DNA of 64,000 nucleotides from Henriciella sp. (GCF_029937755.1 NZ_JAPYPG010000001.1:1-64000), one strand, 5' to 3'; positions 30,570 to 41,679 are shown, counted from the stretch's first letter. The notes: generated from the letters alone by a model not told the origin. Translations and numbers: made by a program.

Positions 30570-31427
30570 ATGTCAGACACCGCGCCGCAGAAATCGCCTG
30601 ATCACGTTGAAGAAGATCAGATTACCGAGGAGGAGCGGGTCGAAGCCGCGACACTCACAAAACTCAAACCCCGGATGGTTTACGAGATCATCCGTCAGGA
30701 AGGCCGGGCAGAAATTTCACGGCCGCAAGCCTCGATCTGGTGGTCAGGGATTGCGGCCGGCATCTGTATCTCAATGTCGCTAGCGATGGAGGCGATGCTG
30801 AGAACCGGCTTGCCGGACACGGATTGGCGGCCCCTGATCGAGAATTTCGGCTATTCCGCCGGCTTTCTCATTGTCATGCTCGGCCGCATGCAGCTTTTCA
30901 CCGAGAATACGGTGACAGCCGTCCTTCCAACGCTTGCCGACCCTTGCCGGAAGACCATTCTTGGCACGGCGCGACTCTGGTCTACCGTCTTTATTGCCAA
31001 CATGGTGGGCACCCTGTTCGCCGCGGCCTTCATTGCCTATGGCGGAACGCTTGAGCCGGACGTCAAGAAAGCTGCCGTTGAGATCGGGGCCCATGTTGCT
31101 GAGTGGGGGGCCCTTGAGACATTTCTGAAGGCCATTCCTGCGGGCTTTCTCGTGGCTGCGCTGGTGTGGATGCGCCCGGGCTCGGAGGGCAATGAGTTCT
31201 GGGTCATCCTCTTCTTCACCTATCTGATCGCGCTTGGCGACTTCGCCCACGTCGTGGTGGGGTCGGCGGAGCTGTTTCTTGTCGGGCTCGAAGGGGAAGC
31301 GGGCTTTGCGAAACTGATCTTTGTGAACCTCCTGCCAGCCCTCTTTGGTAACATCCTCGGCGGCGCGGGCCTGTTTGCCATGCTCGCCTGGGGACAGGTC
31401 CACGAAGAGATTGAAGATGCGGACTAG
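30570..31427 (+). CDS. Formate/nitrite transporter (FNT) family channel, YfdC-like
   Basis: A 285-residue membrane protein of the FNT family of pentameric anion channels (formate, nitrite, hydrosulfide and similar small anions). After a charged cytoplasmic N-terminus of about 55 residues, six hydrophobic segments are visible. The family region GRMQLFTENTVTAVLPTL lies after the second segment, and the second half of the repeat has FVNLLPALFGNILGG near the end. The long acidic N-terminus is like YfdC. Substrate cannot be told. The ATG at 30570 (MSDTAPQ) is preferred over a TTG at 30543. It is inserted on the plus strand between ddl and murB, and its stop directly abuts the convergent murB stop. 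Confidence 0.9.
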   Translation: MSDTAPQKSPDHVEEDQITEEERVEAATLTKLKPRMVYEIIRQEGRAEISRPQASIWWSGIAAGICISMSLAMEAMLRTGLPDTDWRPLIENFGYSAGFLIVMLGRMQLFTENTVTAVLPTLADPCRKTILGTARLWSTVFIANMVGTLFAAAFIAYGGTLEPDVKKAAVEIGAHVAEWGALETFLKAIPAGFLVAALVWMRPGSEGNEFWVILFFTYLIALGDFAHVVVGSAELFLVGLEGEAGFAKLIFVNLLPALFGNILGGAGLFAMLAWGQVHEEIEDAD

Positions 31428-32384
31428 TCAGGCAGGCGTCTGTATCCGTCCGATGCGGCGGATTTCCCAGCGCAGCTGGACACCTGTCACATCGAGAACG
31501 CGGGCGCGCACGAGTTCTCCCAGGGCTTCGAGATCGGCGGCTGTGGCTTCATCCGCGTTGATGAGGAAATTGCAGTGCTTCGCACTGACTTGCGCCCCGC
31601 CGACACGCAGCCCCCGGCAGCCTGCCTCGTCGATCAGCTTCCAGCTTGAGCGCTGGTTCGGCGTGCCGGGTGGATCGGGGTTGGCAAAGGTGGAGCCGCC
31701 CGTCTTTTCACGGATCGGTTGGGTCTCGGCGCGCCGGGCCTGATGGTCCTTGATCTCCCGCTCAAGCGCAGCCGGGTCGTCCTCGCCCGAGCCCGTCAGC
31801 AGGATGCCCGTGACGATGATATCGTCGGGGAGGTTGGAGTGGCGGTAGGAAAAGTCGATTTTGGGGTCGCCATATTGCGCGATCTCAGCCTCGAAACGGA
31901 CTTTCTCGCCCGAACGAGTCACCGCTTCGATCTGGTTGGCGACATCCTTGAGTTCGCGGCCATAACAACCGGCATTGGTGCGCACCGCTCCGCCGACCGA
32001 ACCCGGTATGCCAGAAAAGAAGGACAGACCCGCAATGCCTTCACGCGCCGCCGTCCTGGCCACCGCCAGATCGAGTGCGCCTGCGCGGGCGAAGAGCGAA
32101 TGCGGTCCACCCGGGCGCACCTCGCCCCAATACTTGCCCATCAACCGTACTGTGACACCCTCGACCCCACCGTCGCGAATAATCGAATTGGACCCCACGC
32201 CCATAAAGTGAACGGGCACTTCTTCAGGCAGGGCTTTCAGGACATCTGCCAGATCGTCTTCATCGGCCGGCAGGAACAGGACATCGGCCGGACCCCCCAC
32301 ACGGAACCAGGTATAAGGCGCCAGTGGCTGGTCATGCAGCAGCTTGCCGCGAACCTCGGGGAGACTGGCTCGCCAATCCGCCAA
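31428..32384 (-). CDS. murB: UDP-N-acetylenolpyruvoylglucosamine reductase
   Basis: Reduces UDP-GlcNAc-enolpyruvate to UDP-MurNAc with NADPH and FAD. The 318-residue protein has the FAD-binding [11 protein letters not shown] near residue 24, [19 protein letters not shown] in the middle (in segments), and the C-terminal [20 protein letters not shown] and KHCNF segments. It is a type I MurB. The start ATG follows the murC stop by one base, so the genes are coupled. It is the last gene of the upper half of the cluster. Confidence 0.97.
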   Translation of the reverse strand: MADWRASLPEVRGKLLHDQPLAPYTWFRVGGPADVLFLPADEDDLADVLKALPEEVPVHFMGVGSNSIIRDGGVEGVTVRLMGKYWGEVRPGGPHSLFARAGALDLAVARTAAREGIAGLSFFSGIPGSVGGAVRTNAGCYGRELKDVANQIEAVTRSGEKVRFEAEIAQYGDPKIDFSYRHSNLPDDIIVTGILLTGSGEDDPAALEREIKDHQARRAETQPIREKTGGSTFANPDPPGTPNQRSSWKLIDEAGCRGLRVGGAQVSAKHCNFLINADEATAADLEALGELVRARVLDVTGVQLRWEIRRIGRIQTPA

Positions 32385-32385
32385 A

Positions 32386-33819
32386 TCAGGCCCCTAGCTT
32401 TCCTGCCAGCGCGTTGGCGTGCGTAGTGATATCGCCAGCGCCGAGACAGACGACCAGGTCGCCCGGCTTCGCTATGCTGCTAATAACCTCAGGCAGCTGA
32501 TCGAGCGAATCCAGCGCGCGGACATCCTTGTGTCCATGGGCGCGGATGCTGGAGACAAGCTCCTCACTCGTCGCCCCCTCGATCGGATCTTCGCCCGCGG
32601 CATAGACCGGCGCGATCAAGGCCGTGTCGGCCTCCCGGAAGCAGGTGGAGAAGTCGTTGAACAGGTCGTGCAGGCGCGAATAGCGGTGCGGCTGTGCAAC
32701 CGCGATGACGCGGTTCTGCCCCTGCATGGCGCGGGCAGCTTTGAGGACAGCCGCAATCTCTACCGGGTGGTGGCCGTAATCATCGATAACCCGGATGCCG
32801 TTCCACTCACCGGCAGGCGTAAAGCGTCGCTTGACCCCGCCAAAGGTCTCGAAGCTGTGCTTGATCTGCTCAACGCTGGCGCCGAGTTCCAGCGCGACCG
32901 TGATCGAGGCCAGCGCATTCGCGACATTGTGTTCGCCAGCCATCGGCAAGCGAACGCTTTCCAGCGTCGTCTCGCCCGGCCCAAGCCGGTCACGCACGAT
33001 GACATCGAAAGTCACCCCATCGGGGTCCGAGTTCATGTTGACGGCGCGGATGTCCGCCTGACGGTTGAAGCCGTAGGTGATGATGCGCCGGTCGGAAACG
33101 CGCGAGACCATCGCCGCGACTTCCGGATGGTCGGTGCAGAGGACACCAAAGCCGTAGAATGGGATGTTGCCGACATAGGTGTCGAACGCCTTCCGCAGCG
33201 CCTCCATCGAGCCGTAATGCTCCATGTGCTCCGGATCCATATTGGTGACGATAGCGATCGTCGGGCGCAACTTGGTGAAGGTGCCGTCACTCTCATCGGC
33301 TTCCAGCACGATCCAGTCGCCCGTGCCCGCCTTCGCATTGGACCCATAGGCGTTGATTATTCCGCCATTGATGACGGTCGGGTCGATCCCGGCCCCGTCA
33401 AGCAGTGCCGCGACCATGGTGGTGGTCGTCGTCTTGCCGTGCGTGCCCGCACAGGCGACCGTCCATTTCATGCGGATGATCTCGGCCAGCATATCGGCGC
33501 GGCGGACGACCGGGATACCCTGGGCGCGGGCGGCCTGGACCTCGACATTGTCACCCTTGATGGCGGAGGAAATGATGACGGCCCCGGCCCCGTCCACATT
33601 CTCCGGCGCGTGGCCGATATGGACGGTCGCGCCCTTCTCGCGAAGGCGCTCGACATTGGCGCTCTCCTTTACGTCCGAGCCCTGCACCTTGTAGCCGAGA
33701 TTGATCATGATCTCGGCGATGCCGGACATGCCTATGCCGCCAATCCCGACAAGGTGAGCGGGGCCGATATCGAAGGGGGAAGGTTTGAGTGTCATTTGCG
33801 CCGTGTCTTCAAAGGGCAT
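32386..33819 (-). CDS. murC: UDP-N-acetylmuramate--L-alanine ligase
   Basis: Adds L-alanine to UDP-MurNAc with ATP, the first Mur ligase step. The protein of about 477 residues has the N-terminal Rossmann-like [14 protein letters not shown], the Mur ATP loop [10 protein letters not shown], and [20 protein letters not shown] and [10 protein letters not shown] are typical MurC motifs. Start choice: the ATG at 33819 has a GGAG at a reasonable distance, while an ATG at 33795 is another option; a longer frame to 33861 is unlikely. It follows murG by 107 bp, the largest gap inside the upper dcw block. Confidence 0.96.
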   Translation of the reverse strand: MPFEDTAQMTLKPSPFDIGPAHLVGIGGIGMSGIAEIMINLGYKVQGSDVKESANVERLREKGATVHIGHAPENVDGAGAVIISSAIKGDNVEVQAARAQGIPVVRRADMLAEIIRMKWTVACAGTHGKTTTTTMVAALLDGAGIDPTVINGGIINAYGSNAKAGTGDWIVLEADESDGTFTKLRPTIAIVTNMDPEHMEHYGSMEALRKAFDTYVGNIPFYGFGVLCTDHPEVAAMVSRVSDRRIITYGFNRQADIRAVNMNSDPDGVTFDVIVRDRLGPGETTLESVRLPMAGEHNVANALASITVALELGASVEQIKHSFETFGGVKRRFTPAGEWNGIRVIDDYGHHPVEIAAVLKAARAMQGQNRVIAVAQPHRYSRLHDLFNDFSTCFREADTALIAPVYAAGEDPIEGATSEELVSSIRAHGHKDVRALDSLDQLPEVISSIAKPGDLVVCLGAGDITTHANALAGKLGA

Positions 33820-33926
33820 GAGTGCAGCTCCGCGATAACGTGTGCTGGCCTGACTAGGCAAGGATCAGGATGCTTAGCATGGCAGCCACAAGGCATTTTC
33901 CGGGCAATCGGCCTTGCCGCAACAGC

Positions 33927-35030
33927 CTAGGTCTTCGCTGCCTGCTCAGCCAGATCCGCCAGGTCGCTGGCGGCGGTGATGCTGCCCTTGGCTTTCGCCA
34001 GGTCGGCGCGCTTCTTCAGGTCCGCGCCGTCTTCCATTCGCACCTTGATCAGTTCGCCAAGCAGGTTGGGAAAGAGGTTTTCCTCTACCACCATGTCGGC
34101 TGCGCCCGCCTCGACAAGCGCCTCGGCATTGGCTGACTGGTGGTCATCCATGGCGATCTTGAGTGGGATGAGGATGGAAGGCCGCCCCACCGCCGCGATC
34201 TCGCTGACCGTACCGGCACCAGAGCGGGCAATGATAAGATGAGCGGCAGCGAGGCGATCCGGCATGTCGGAGAAGAAGGGCTTCAACTCGTGGTGCAGCT
34301 CGACATTGTCATAGACAGCCTTCACCGCCTCCATCTGTTCCTCGCGCACCTGCTGGACAACTTTCAGTCTCGCGCGCAGTGTCGGCGGGGTGTGATTGGC
34401 AATGGCGAGCGGAATGATGTCGCCGAGGATCTTCGCACCCTGGCTGCCACCGGTGATGAAGATCGTCAGCTCGCCATCCGTCTGCGGATACGGCACATCT
34501 CGCTTGGCAGCGATGGCTGCACGGACCGGGTTTCCGACCGGATGATGCGCTGCTCCACCGGGTAGCTTGTCCAGTCGTTCGAAGCCTGAGGCTACGACAG
34601 ATGCCTTGCTGGCAAAGCGCCGGTTCACCCGGCCAAGGACAGCATTCTGTTCATGGATCAGGATCGGCACTTTCGCACGCCGGGCTGCCATCAATGCCGG
34701 AAAGGCCGGATAGCCGCCAAAACCTGCGACAAGCGCCGGTTTGACCCGTTTCATATACTTCGACGCAGAACTGATGCCGCCCCAGATCTTCAACGCAGCA
34801 GCCGGCAGCGTCCACGGCTTCTTCAGCTGCGGGCTGGCGGCGCGCACTTCCTCTTTCCAATCAGCGGGAAAATTCTCCGCATAGCGAAGGCCGCGCGCAT
34901 CGCTCATAAGACCAACCGCCCAGCCGCGTGCGCGCATCTCGTCTGCAAAAGCGGCAGCCGGGAACATATGCCCACCGGTTCCGCCAGCGCCGATGATCAC
35001 AAGAGGTTTACCGGTTCCGATCTCAGCCAT
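33927..35030 (-). CDS. murG: UDP-GlcNAc--lipid I GlcNAc transferase
   Basis: Adds GlcNAc to lipid I, making lipid II at the cytoplasmic membrane face. The 367-residue GT28 protein has the N-terminal donor/lipid loop [24 protein letters not shown] in the first domain, ITGGSQGAK in the linker, and the C-terminal [20 protein letters not shown] nucleotide-sugar motif. The ATG at 35030 overlaps the ftsW stop by eight bases. An in-frame codon seven residues upstream is possible but less likely. Confidence 0.97.
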   Translation of the reverse strand: MAEIGTGKPLVIIGAGGTGGHMFPAAAFADEMRARGWAVGLMSDARGLRYAENFPADWKEEVRAASPQLKKPWTLPAAALKIWGGISSASKYMKRVKPALVAGFGGYPAFPALMAARRAKVPILIHEQNAVLGRVNRRFASKASVVASGFERLDKLPGGAAHHPVGNPVRAAIAAKRDVPYPQTDGELTIFITGGSQGAKILGDIIPLAIANHTPPTLRARLKVVQQVREEQMEAVKAVYDNVELHHELKPFFSDMPDRLAAAHLIIARSGAGTVSEIAAVGRPSILIPLKIAMDDHQSANAEALVEAGAADMVVEENLFPNLLGELIKVRMEDGADLKKRADLAKAKGSITAASDLADLAEQAAKT

Positions 35031-36177
35031 GTTCTCTCCAGGCCGCTGCACTCTGACGCCGGATTAGCGCCAGTGCGAGGCCCAGAGTCAACGCGATTCC
35101 CAGCATTGATGAACCTCCATAGGAAACGAAGGGCAGTGTCATGCCCTTCGGCGGGATGAGGCTCACATTCACCGCGATATTGATGGCGGCCTGAAGGCCG
35201 AAAAGTGCAAATAGTCCGGCAGCTGCAGCCCGCGGATAGGGGTCACGCACGCGAGAAGCAGCCCGAAGGCCGCGCCAGCAGATGAAGACATACAGCCCAA
35301 TCAGCGCAATCGCAGCCACATAGCCAAACTCCTCTCCGAGAACGGCATAGATAAAATCGGTATGCGCATCCGGAAGGTAGGACTTCACCGTCCCCTCCCC
35401 CGGCCCCGCGCCAAGAAGTCCGCCACGAGCAATGGCTTCAGACGCCTTGTCGATCTGGTAGGTGTCATAGTCGGACGGGTTGATGAAACTGTTCACCCGG
35501 TGGCGAACATGCGGCAGCAACGCATAGAGCACGACCGAAAGGCTGACCCCGCCGCCAAAGAACATCGCCGCCCATTTCCATGGCAGTCCGGAAACGAAAA
35601 AGGTGACGATGAAGGCCGCCGTCAGCAAAGCTGACTGGCCCACGTCCGGTTGCAACAGGAGCAAGCCGAGCGTCACGACATAAAAAACCAGCGCCACGAC
35701 AGCCCACGGCCCACCGGGAAAGAGCTGGCGCTGTGCCAGAAGCCAGCCGGAAAGCACAATCAGCGCGGGCTTGGCGAACTCGGAAGGCTGCAGCGTATAG
35801 CCGCCAAACTCGATCCAGCGCTGCGCTCCCTTTGCCTCATGACCAATAATCAGGATGGCCGCGAGCAGGACGAAGGACCCGCAGAAGACAAAGGCAGAGA
35901 TGCGCCGCGCCCATGTCTGGTCGAGCATGCTGAACCCGACAAGGCCGCACGCCGAGATCACGACGAAGACAACATGGCGCTTCACAAAGTAGAAGGCATC
36001 GTCGAGCCCGAGCCGCTCGGCAGCGGGTGGACCGGCGGCCAGCGATAGCATGAGACCAAGACCAAGCAGTGTCAGCGCGGCGATCAGAATCTGCCAGTCG
36101 AGACTGCGGCGCCATTCCGTGATCGGGGACTCGTCGGATCGCGGCAGGATCAGCGGGTCACCGAACTGCACGCTCAT
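35023..36177 (-). CDS. ftsW: Peptidoglycan glycosyltransferase FtsW
   Basis: SEDS-family septal glycan polymerase acting with FtsI. The 384-residue protein has nine to ten hydrophobic segments. Visible family features are QTWARR near the N-terminal third, [19 protein letters not shown] with conserved PxE-like and Lys residues, [11 protein letters not shown], and [17 protein letters not shown] with the catalytic-type Asp region; the end has [11 protein letters not shown]. It overlaps murD by four bases (ATGA) and murG by eight. Confidence 0.97.
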   Translation of the reverse strand: MSVQFGDPLILPRSDESPITEWRRSLDWQILIAALTLLGLGLMLSLAAGPPAAERLGLDDAFYFVKRHVVFVVISACGLVGFSMLDQTWARRISAFVFCGSFVLLAAILIIGHEAKGAQRWIEFGGYTLQPSEFAKPALIVLSGWLLAQRQLFPGGPWAVVALVFYVVTLGLLLLQPDVGQSALLTAAFIVTFFVSGLPWKWAAMFFGGGVSLSVVLYALLPHVRHRVNSFINPSDYDTYQIDKASEAIARGGLLGAGPGEGTVKSYLPDAHTDFIYAVLGEEFGYVAAIALIGLYVFICWRGLRAASRVRDPYPRAAAAGLFALFGLQAAINIAVNVSLIPPKGMTLPFVSYGGSSMLGIALTLGLALALIRRQSAAAWREHG

Positions 36178-37598
36178 GCCGACTCTCTCACACTGACAAG
36201 CGCATTGCCCCCAAGGTCCTGTACGATATGGCGGAAGGCTTCTCCACGCGCCTCGAAGTCCTTGTACTGGTCAAAGCTGGCGCAGGCGGGCGAGAGGAGC
36301 ACGATCGGGTTGTCCTCTCCGGAAGTCCTTGCGTCTTCATAGGCATCGGAGACGGCTTGCTCGAGCGTGCCAGACAGTTCGTAAGGCGCCTTGCCTTCCA
36401 GGGTTCGCGAGAAGGCTTCAGCGGCATCACCAATGAGATAGGCCTTGGCAATCCGGTTAAAGTGCGGGCTGAGCGGGCCGATGCCTTCGGCCTTCGGCAC
36501 GCCGCCGGCAATCCAGTAGACCTTGGAATAGGCTTTCAGCGCCTGCTCGGCAGCCTGCGCATTGGTCGCCTTGGAATCGTTCACGAAACGCACGCCGTCG
36601 ATCTCGCCGAGCTGTTCCATACGATGGGCAAGTCCCGGGAAGGTCTGGATCGCGGCGAAGATGCGTCCGGGCTCCAAACCAAGCGCCCGGCAGGCGGCAT
36701 AGGCAGCTGCCGCGTTCTGGAAATTGTGGCGGCCCGGCAGCGTTGGCGCATCGGTAAGGTCACCGACACGCACGGCATTACCGGCCAGGCTGTCATAGAG
36801 CTTGCCATCGACAGCACTGATACCGCGGCCCAGCGCGAATTCGGACGAGACCTGACTCACTCTCACGCCTCCGCGCGTGGCGAGGTCCATGGCAAGCGTC
36901 TGCGTGATCGTGTCATCAACGGCAATGACAGCTGTATCGCCAGGCTGCTGGTTCAGGAAGATACGGCGCTTTGCGTCGATGTAGCCTTTCATCCCGCCAT
37001 GCCGATCGAGATGGTCGGGCGAGATATTCAGCATCACAGAGACATCGCAGTGCAGGCTCTTTACCAGATCCAGCTGGTAGGAAGAGAGCTCCAGAACATA
37101 GACAGCATTGGCATGCAGCGACGCCATGTCGAGCACGCCCGTCCCGATATTTCCGCCGACGCGGGCGTCCATGCCGCATTCTTTAAGGATATGGCCGACA
37201 AGTGCGGTCGTCGTGGACTTCCCATTCGTGCCGGTTATGCCGACAATTTTCGGGCGCGCCCGCTCCGGCAGGGACTGCACGGCGCGTGCAAAGAGCTCCA
37301 TGTCGCCGACGACCGGGACATTGGTCATTTGCGCGAGGCGGACCAGCCTGTGCGGTTGAGGAAAGCGATACGGAATCCCCGGTGAGAGGACCAGCGCGGC
37401 GAAGCTCTGCCAGTCGCGCTTGTTCAGATCAGACAGCGGGATCCCGGCCGCTTCCGCCCTGGCGCGGGTGTCTTCATTATCATCCCAGGCATGCACGCGT
37501 GCCTTGCCGGCCCTGAGCGCCTTTGCGGCGGCCAGACCGGTGCGGCCCAGTCCGAAGACCGCCACATCACGTCCTGCATACTCGGTAATCGGAATCAT
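36174..37598 (-). CDS. murD: UDP-N-acetylmuramoylalanine--D-glutamate ligase
   Basis: Adds D-glutamate to UDP-MurNAc-L-Ala. The 474-residue protein has an N-terminal UDP-binding domain (VFGLGRTGLAAAKAL), the ATP loop GITGTNGKSTTTAL, ELSSYQLD, the HNFQNAAAAYA motif and NDSKATNAQA in the C-terminal domain. All are standard MurD signatures. It is coupled by ATGA overlap to ftsW and lies 10 bp after mraY. Confidence 0.97.
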   Translation of the reverse strand: MIPITEYAGRDVAVFGLGRTGLAAAKALRAGKARVHAWDDNEDTRARAEAAGIPLSDLNKRDWQSFAALVLSPGIPYRFPQPHRLVRLAQMTNVPVVGDMELFARAVQSLPERARPKIVGITGTNGKSTTTALVGHILKECGMDARVGGNIGTGVLDMASLHANAVYVLELSSYQLDLVKSLHCDVSVMLNISPDHLDRHGGMKGYIDAKRRIFLNQQPGDTAVIAVDDTITQTLAMDLATRGGVRVSQVSSEFALGRGISAVDGKLYDSLAGNAVRVGDLTDAPTLPGRHNFQNAAAAYAACRALGLEPGRIFAAIQTFPGLAHRMEQLGEIDGVRFVNDSKATNAQAAEQALKAYSKVYWIAGGVPKAEGIGPLSPHFNRIAKAYLIGDAAEAFSRTLEGKAPYELSGTLEQAVSDAYEDARTSGEDNPIVLLSPACASFDQYKDFEARGEAFRHIVQDLGGNALVSVRESA

Positions 37599-37608
37599 GC
37601 GGCCTGCC

Positions 37609-38802
37609 TCACCTCAGCTTCAGTGTTGCAAGGCCCGCAAGGGCGAAGAGGACAGACAGAATCCAGAAGCGCACGACGACCCGGGTTTCCGGCCAGTTCT
37701 TTTTCTGGAAGTGGTGATGCAGCGGCGCCATCAGGAAGATGCGCTTGCCTTCGCCAGTGAGTTTCCGGGTGATCTTGAACCACGACACCTGCATCATCAC
37801 GGACAGGGCTTCCAAAACGAACAGGCCGCCAATGATAGCCAGCGCGAACTCGTGCTTTACCGCAACGGCGACAACGCCGATCAGGCCGCCGAGGCCAAGC
37901 GAACCGGTATCGCCCATGAAGACGCGTGCCGGATAGGCGTTGAACCAGAGGAAGCCCATGCCCGCACCGATCATGGCACCCAGCAGCACGCCCATCTCTC
38001 CGGCACCCGGCGTAAACTGGATGCCGAGATAGTCGGCGAAAATGAAGTTGCCCGTCAGATAGGCGATCAGCGCATAGGACGCGCCGGCAAACATCATGGG
38101 CACGATGGCGAGACCATCGAGACCGTCGGTGAAATTCACCGCATTCGCGGCTCCGACAATGACGATCATCGCAAACAGGATGAAGAAGCCGCCAAGCGGA
38201 ACGAAGAACTCGTTGACGAACGGCACAGCGATACCGCCCGAAAAGGACTGGTCGTTGGGCTCGACTGTGGTCTCGGGGGCGAGCGAAGCGATGTATTGCG
38301 CCACATCGTTGAGCGGTCCCCACTCGGCATGGCCAAGCGGCGTGTGCGCGCCATGAATCCCCATGATGAAAGCGCCAGCGAGCGCCGCGACAAAGAACTC
38401 GATCAGCAGCCGCACCCTGGCTGAAACGCCGGCATCCGTCTGCTTGGTGACCTTGGCGTAGTCATCGAGAAAGCCGAGCACGGCATAGGAAACCGTCACA
38501 AAGAGAACGGTCCAGATATACGGGTTGCCAAGATCGCCCCACAGGACTGTCGCGATGAGCAGGCCGATCCAGATGAGGAAGCCGCCCATGGTCGGCGTGC
38601 CGCGCTTTGCAAGTTGTGCTTCGAGTGACAGGTCCCGTATAGGCTGGCCCTTGCCCTGACGGGCGCGCAGCTGGTCGATCACCCAATCGCCGGTGAGCAC
38701 CGAAAACAGGAATGCGGTGACGATCGCACCTCCGGTGCGGAACGTTGTGTAGTTGAACAGGCGGAAGAGTCCGTCATCAGCCGCCAGCAGCTCATACAGC
38801 AT
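37609..38802 (-). CDS. mraY: Phospho-N-acetylmuramoyl-pentapeptide-transferase
   Basis: Makes lipid I by moving phospho-MurNAc-pentapeptide to undecaprenyl phosphate. The protein of about 397 residues is polytopic (about ten segments) and has [15 protein letters not shown] with the paired Asp, [10 protein letters not shown], and the C-terminal [19 protein letters not shown]. These are MraY signatures. Start: an ATG at 38802 is used; a GTG six bases upstream is an alternative. The start region overlaps the end of murF by about ten bases. The perfect CtrA-type motif inside murF lies about 140 bases upstream of this start. Confidence 0.97.
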   Translation of the reverse strand: MLYELLAADDGLFRLFNYTTFRTGGAIVTAFLFSVLTGDWVIDQLRARQGKGQPIRDLSLEAQLAKRGTPTMGGFLIWIGLLIATVLWGDLGNPYIWTVLFVTVSYAVLGFLDDYAKVTKQTDAGVSARVRLLIEFFVAALAGAFIMGIHGAHTPLGHAEWGPLNDVAQYIASLAPETTVEPNDQSFSGGIAVPFVNEFFVPLGGFFILFAMIVIVGAANAVNFTDGLDGLAIVPMMFAGASYALIAYLTGNFIFADYLGIQFTPGAGEMGVLLGAMIGAGMGFLWFNAYPARVFMGDTGSLGLGGLIGVVAVAVKHEFALAIIGGLFVLEALSVMMQVSWFKITRKLTGEGKRIFLMAPLHHHFQKKNWPETRVVVRFWILSVLFALAGLATLKLR

Positions 38803-40246
38803 CAGCACCCCCTGCAGCCCCTTCTGGGCCGCGATCCATCACTTGCTCATCAGCGGCCTTGCTCCATTGGCGCAACCTGTCTGCGAGCTGTCCCATCCCG
38901 GATGCATTCGACCCTTTGATCAAGAGGAGATCACCGTTCGTTAAGGAGTTTTTAACAACCGTTTCCAGCTCTTTTGCCTTGACGGCCCAGTGAGTCTCAA
39001 TTCTCCCCTTGAGCGAATCCGCAAGCGGCTTCATCCCCTCTCCGGCGAGAAACGCAAGCGTTGCACCAGACTCCAGAACCGGATCGGCGAGTGAACAGTG
39101 CTCTGTCTCGGAGGCTGAACCAACCTCCAGCATTTCACCAAGCGCGACGATATGGCGATTGCCGGGCCGCGCCGCAAAACTGGAAAGAGCCGCCCGCATC
39201 GATTCAGGATTGGCGTTGTAGGCGTCATCAACAAGAATCATGCTTCCGCCGCGGGGAAGCGGGAGCTCCTCCGAAGTACCCCTGCCGGGGGGCGGGGCGT
39301 ACCCCCAGAGGGCTTCTTCAGCGATGTGAAAACTGATGCCAGATCCAACGCAGGCGGCGAGGATGGCGGCCGCAACATTCTCCGCCCAATGCTCGCCGAC
39401 CGTATTGATGCGCGCCTCCCAGAACGTCGCGAGCGCCTTCACACCAATGACGCTGCGATCACCGTCCGTCCTGTAGAGTTCGACGCGCGCGGAGGCATCC
39501 TCGCTGCGCCCGAATGTGTAGACTTCCGCGCCCGGCTGGTGGCGAAGCGCGATCTCTTTCATCAGCGCGCAGAACGCATCTTCATGCGGAAGGATGATTG
39601 CGCCGCCAGGTTGTAGACCGGCGAAGATATCTGCCTTTTCGCGCGCAACGCCTTCGATACTGCCCATGCCTTCGAGATGGGCGGGTGCGATCTTCGTGAC
39701 GAGCGCGGTGTGCGGCTGGACCATCTGCGAGCGGGGGGCAATCTCACCCGGCGTCGACATGCCGATCTCGAAGACGGCGTATTCAGTCTCGGCTGGCATA
39801 CGCGCAAGGGTCAGCGGCACGCCCCAGTGATTGTTGAAACTCTTGACCGACCAGTGCGCATGGCCGCCCGCACGGAACATGCGGGCGATCATTTCCTTGA
39901 CGCTGGTCTTGCCGACTGAGCCGGTGACAGCAACACGATGGCAGCCCGTCGCGCGGTCGCGGGCAAACACGCCCATCGCCTCGATGGCATCCATGACATC
40001 GTCGACAATAATGAGCGGTCCCTCGACGCCTTCTATCTCGCGGCTGACGAGCGCTGCGCCGGCGCCTGCTTCGAAGGCATTGGCAACGAAATCATGCCCG
40101 TCGCGCTGGTCTTTCAGCGCCACGAAGAGATCGCCCGGCTCCATCGTGCGCGTGTCGATGGACACACCGGTCACCTCGAAGGGTGCGGTCACCTTGCCGC
40201 CGGTCGCCTCCCGGATCTCGTCGGATGTCCAGAGCGGCCGCGTCAT
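38792..40246 (-). CDS. murF: UDP-MurNAc-tripeptide--D-Ala-D-Ala ligase
   Basis: Adds the D-Ala-D-Ala dipeptide made by Ddl, completing UDP-MurNAc-pentapeptide. The 484-residue protein has the ATP loop [37 protein letters not shown], and [11 protein letters not shown] typical of MurF. Its start overlaps the murE stop by four bases. Near the C-terminus the residues VVKNSLTN are encoded by unusually AT-rich codons including a TTA leucine codon; these form the CtrA-type motif listed separately. Confidence 0.97.
   Translation of the reverse strand: MTRPLWTSDEIREATGGKVTAPFEVTGVSIDTRTMEPGDLFVALKDQRDGHDFVANAFEAGAGAALVSREIEGVEGPLIIVDDVMDAIEAMGVFARDRATGCHRVAVTGSVGKTSVKEMIARMFRAGGHAHWSVKSFNNHWGVPLTLARMPAETEYAVFEIGMSTPGEIAPRSQMVQPHTALVTKIAPAHLEGMGSIEGVAREKADIFAGLQPGGAIILPHEDAFCALMKEIALRHQPGAEVYTFGRSEDASARVELYRTDGDRSVIGVKALATFWEARINTVGEHWAENVAAAILAACVGSGISFHIAEEALWGYAPPPGRGTSEELPLPRGGSMILVDDAYNANPESMRAALSSFAARPGNRHIVALGEMLEVGSASETEHCSLADPVLESGATLAFLAGEGMKPLADSLKGRIETHWAVKAKELETVVKNSLTNGDLLLIKGSNASGMGQLADRLRQWSKAADEQVMDRGPEGAAGGADAV
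38941..38956 (+). promoter_or_regulatory. Perfect CtrA-type motif TTAA-N7-TTAAC inside murF
   Basis: TTAAGGAGTTTTTAAC matches the CtrA consensus TTAA-N7-TTAAC exactly. It lies inside the murF 3' coding region, about 140 bases before the mraY start. It forces a TTA leucine codon that is otherwise rare in this GC-rich sequence. CtrA binding is inference from the Caulobacterales consensus. Confidence 0.5.
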
Positions 40247-41679
40247 GCGTTGATGCCCTCCAGCGCCTCTTTTGCCGCCTCCTGATCAGAGAAGGGAATG
40301 ACGGTCGATCCGACGATCTGCCCAGTCTCGTGGCCTTTCCCGGCGATGAGAAGCGTGTCGCCCTTTTTCAGATCAGCCACTGCTTTCCGGATCGCTTCGC
40401 CGCGATCGGCGATTTCGATGCCGTTCGGTACGGCTTCGAGGATGGCCTTGCGGATCGTGGCAGCATCCTCGGAGCGGGGATTGTCATCGGTCACGATCAC
40501 CACGTCGGCATGTTTCGCTGCGATCTCCCCCATGAGCGGGCGCTTCTTGCGATCACGGTCCCCACCGCATCCGAAGATGACGACCAGCTTGCCGGCTGTA
40601 TGCGGGCGCGCTGCGCGGATCAGCACGTCGAGACCGTCCGGCGTGTGAGCGTAATCCACAAAAACGCCTGCGCCGTCCCTGGTTTCGCCGACGAATTCCA
40701 GGCGCCCCTTTACCGGTTCAAGTTGCTCCATGCCCTTGCAGACATCAGCCAGCGGAGCGCCGAGGGACAGCGCGAGGCCCGCGGCCGTGAGCGCGTTCAA
40801 CGCCTGGAATTCGCCGATCAGGGGCAACTCGACCTCAAAGGCCTCACCGCGCCACTTCAGGAACAACTTCTGGCCCGTGGCGCGCGGCATCAGCTCCTCG
40901 ATCTTGAGATCATCGCCGCGCCAGCCAACCGATACCGGCTGAAGCCCCTTGGCCCTGGCAGTGCTCTCAAAGGCGTCGCGCTCATTGCTGTCAGCATTGA
41001 CAACCGCCGGTGCGCCTGACGGCATGAGATCGGAGAAGAGCCGCATCTTGGCGGCGCGGTACTCGTCCATGTCGGCATGGTAGTCGAGATGGTCCTGCGT
41101 CAGATTGGTGAAGGCGCAGGCGGCCAACTTTACCGCATCGAGGCGGTATTGCGCGAGGCCGTGCGAGGAGGCCTCCATCGCACAGTGGGTCACGCCCTGC
41201 CCGGCGAGCGTGGCAAGGGTTTCGTGGATGGCGACTGGATCTGGCGTCGTATGGCCGAGATCGATATGGCCGGACGGACCGATTGCGCCGAGTGTCCCCA
41301 TCGAGGCCGAAGACAATCCGGCAGCAGTCCAGATCTGGCGCAGGAAATCGACGGTCGAACTCTTGCCGTTGGTGCCCGTTACCGCGACCACGGTTTCCGG
41401 CTGGCGTGCATAAAAGGCGGCCGAGGCGACAGCGAGGGCGAGGCGCGGTTCATCAACTTCGATGCCGGCCGCACTCCCTGTGTCCGGCAGGTCCTTCCCG
41501 ATGATCGCGACTGCGCCATTCTCGATGGCTTGCGGGATAAAAGCCCGCCCGTCAGCAGCAACGCCTTGCAATGCAGCGAAGACGAAGCCCGGTTTCACCT
41601 TCCGGCTATCGGCGGTCAGGCCGGTGACTTCGACTGTGGCATCGGCCTCATGGCCAGGGAACAGGGCGGCAAGATTCAT
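40243..41679 (-). CDS. murE: UDP-MurNAc-L-Ala-D-Glu--meso-DAP ligase
   Basis: Adds meso-diaminopimelate to the growing peptide. The 478-residue protein has the ATP loop VTGTNGKSSTVDFL, TTPDP (substrate-type loop HTTPDP), EASSHGL and the DNPR motif in VTDDNPRSEDAA, which marks DAP rather than lysine specificity. The diaminopimelate pathway enzyme DapB is also in this window. Its start overlaps the ftsI stop by four bases (ATGA). Confidence 0.97.
   Translation of the reverse strand: MNLAALFPGHEADATVEVTGLTADSRKVKPGFVFAALQGVAADGRAFIPQAIENGAVAIIGKDLPDTGSAAGIEVDEPRLALAVASAAFYARQPETVVAVTGTNGKSSTVDFLRQIWTAAGLSSASMGTLGAIGPSGHIDLGHTTPDPVAIHETLATLAGQGVTHCAMEASSHGLAQYRLDAVKLAACAFTNLTQDHLDYHADMDEYRAAKMRLFSDLMPSGAPAVVNADSNERDAFESTARAKGLQPVSVGWRGDDLKIEELMPRATGQKLFLKWRGEAFEVELPLIGEFQALNALTAAGLALSLGAPLADVCKGMEQLEPVKGRLEFVGETRDGAGVFVDYAHTPDGLDVLIRAARPHTAGKLVVIFGCGGDRDRKKRPLMGEIAAKHADVVIVTDDNPRSEDAATIRKAILEAVPNGIEIADRGEAIRKAVADLKKGDTLLIAGKGHETGQIVGSTVIPFSDQEAAKEALEGINA

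Noticed and set aside
32419-33930. 503-codon plus-strand open frame opposite murC
   Set aside because: It is the antisense shadow of murC, which has all Mur ligase motifs.
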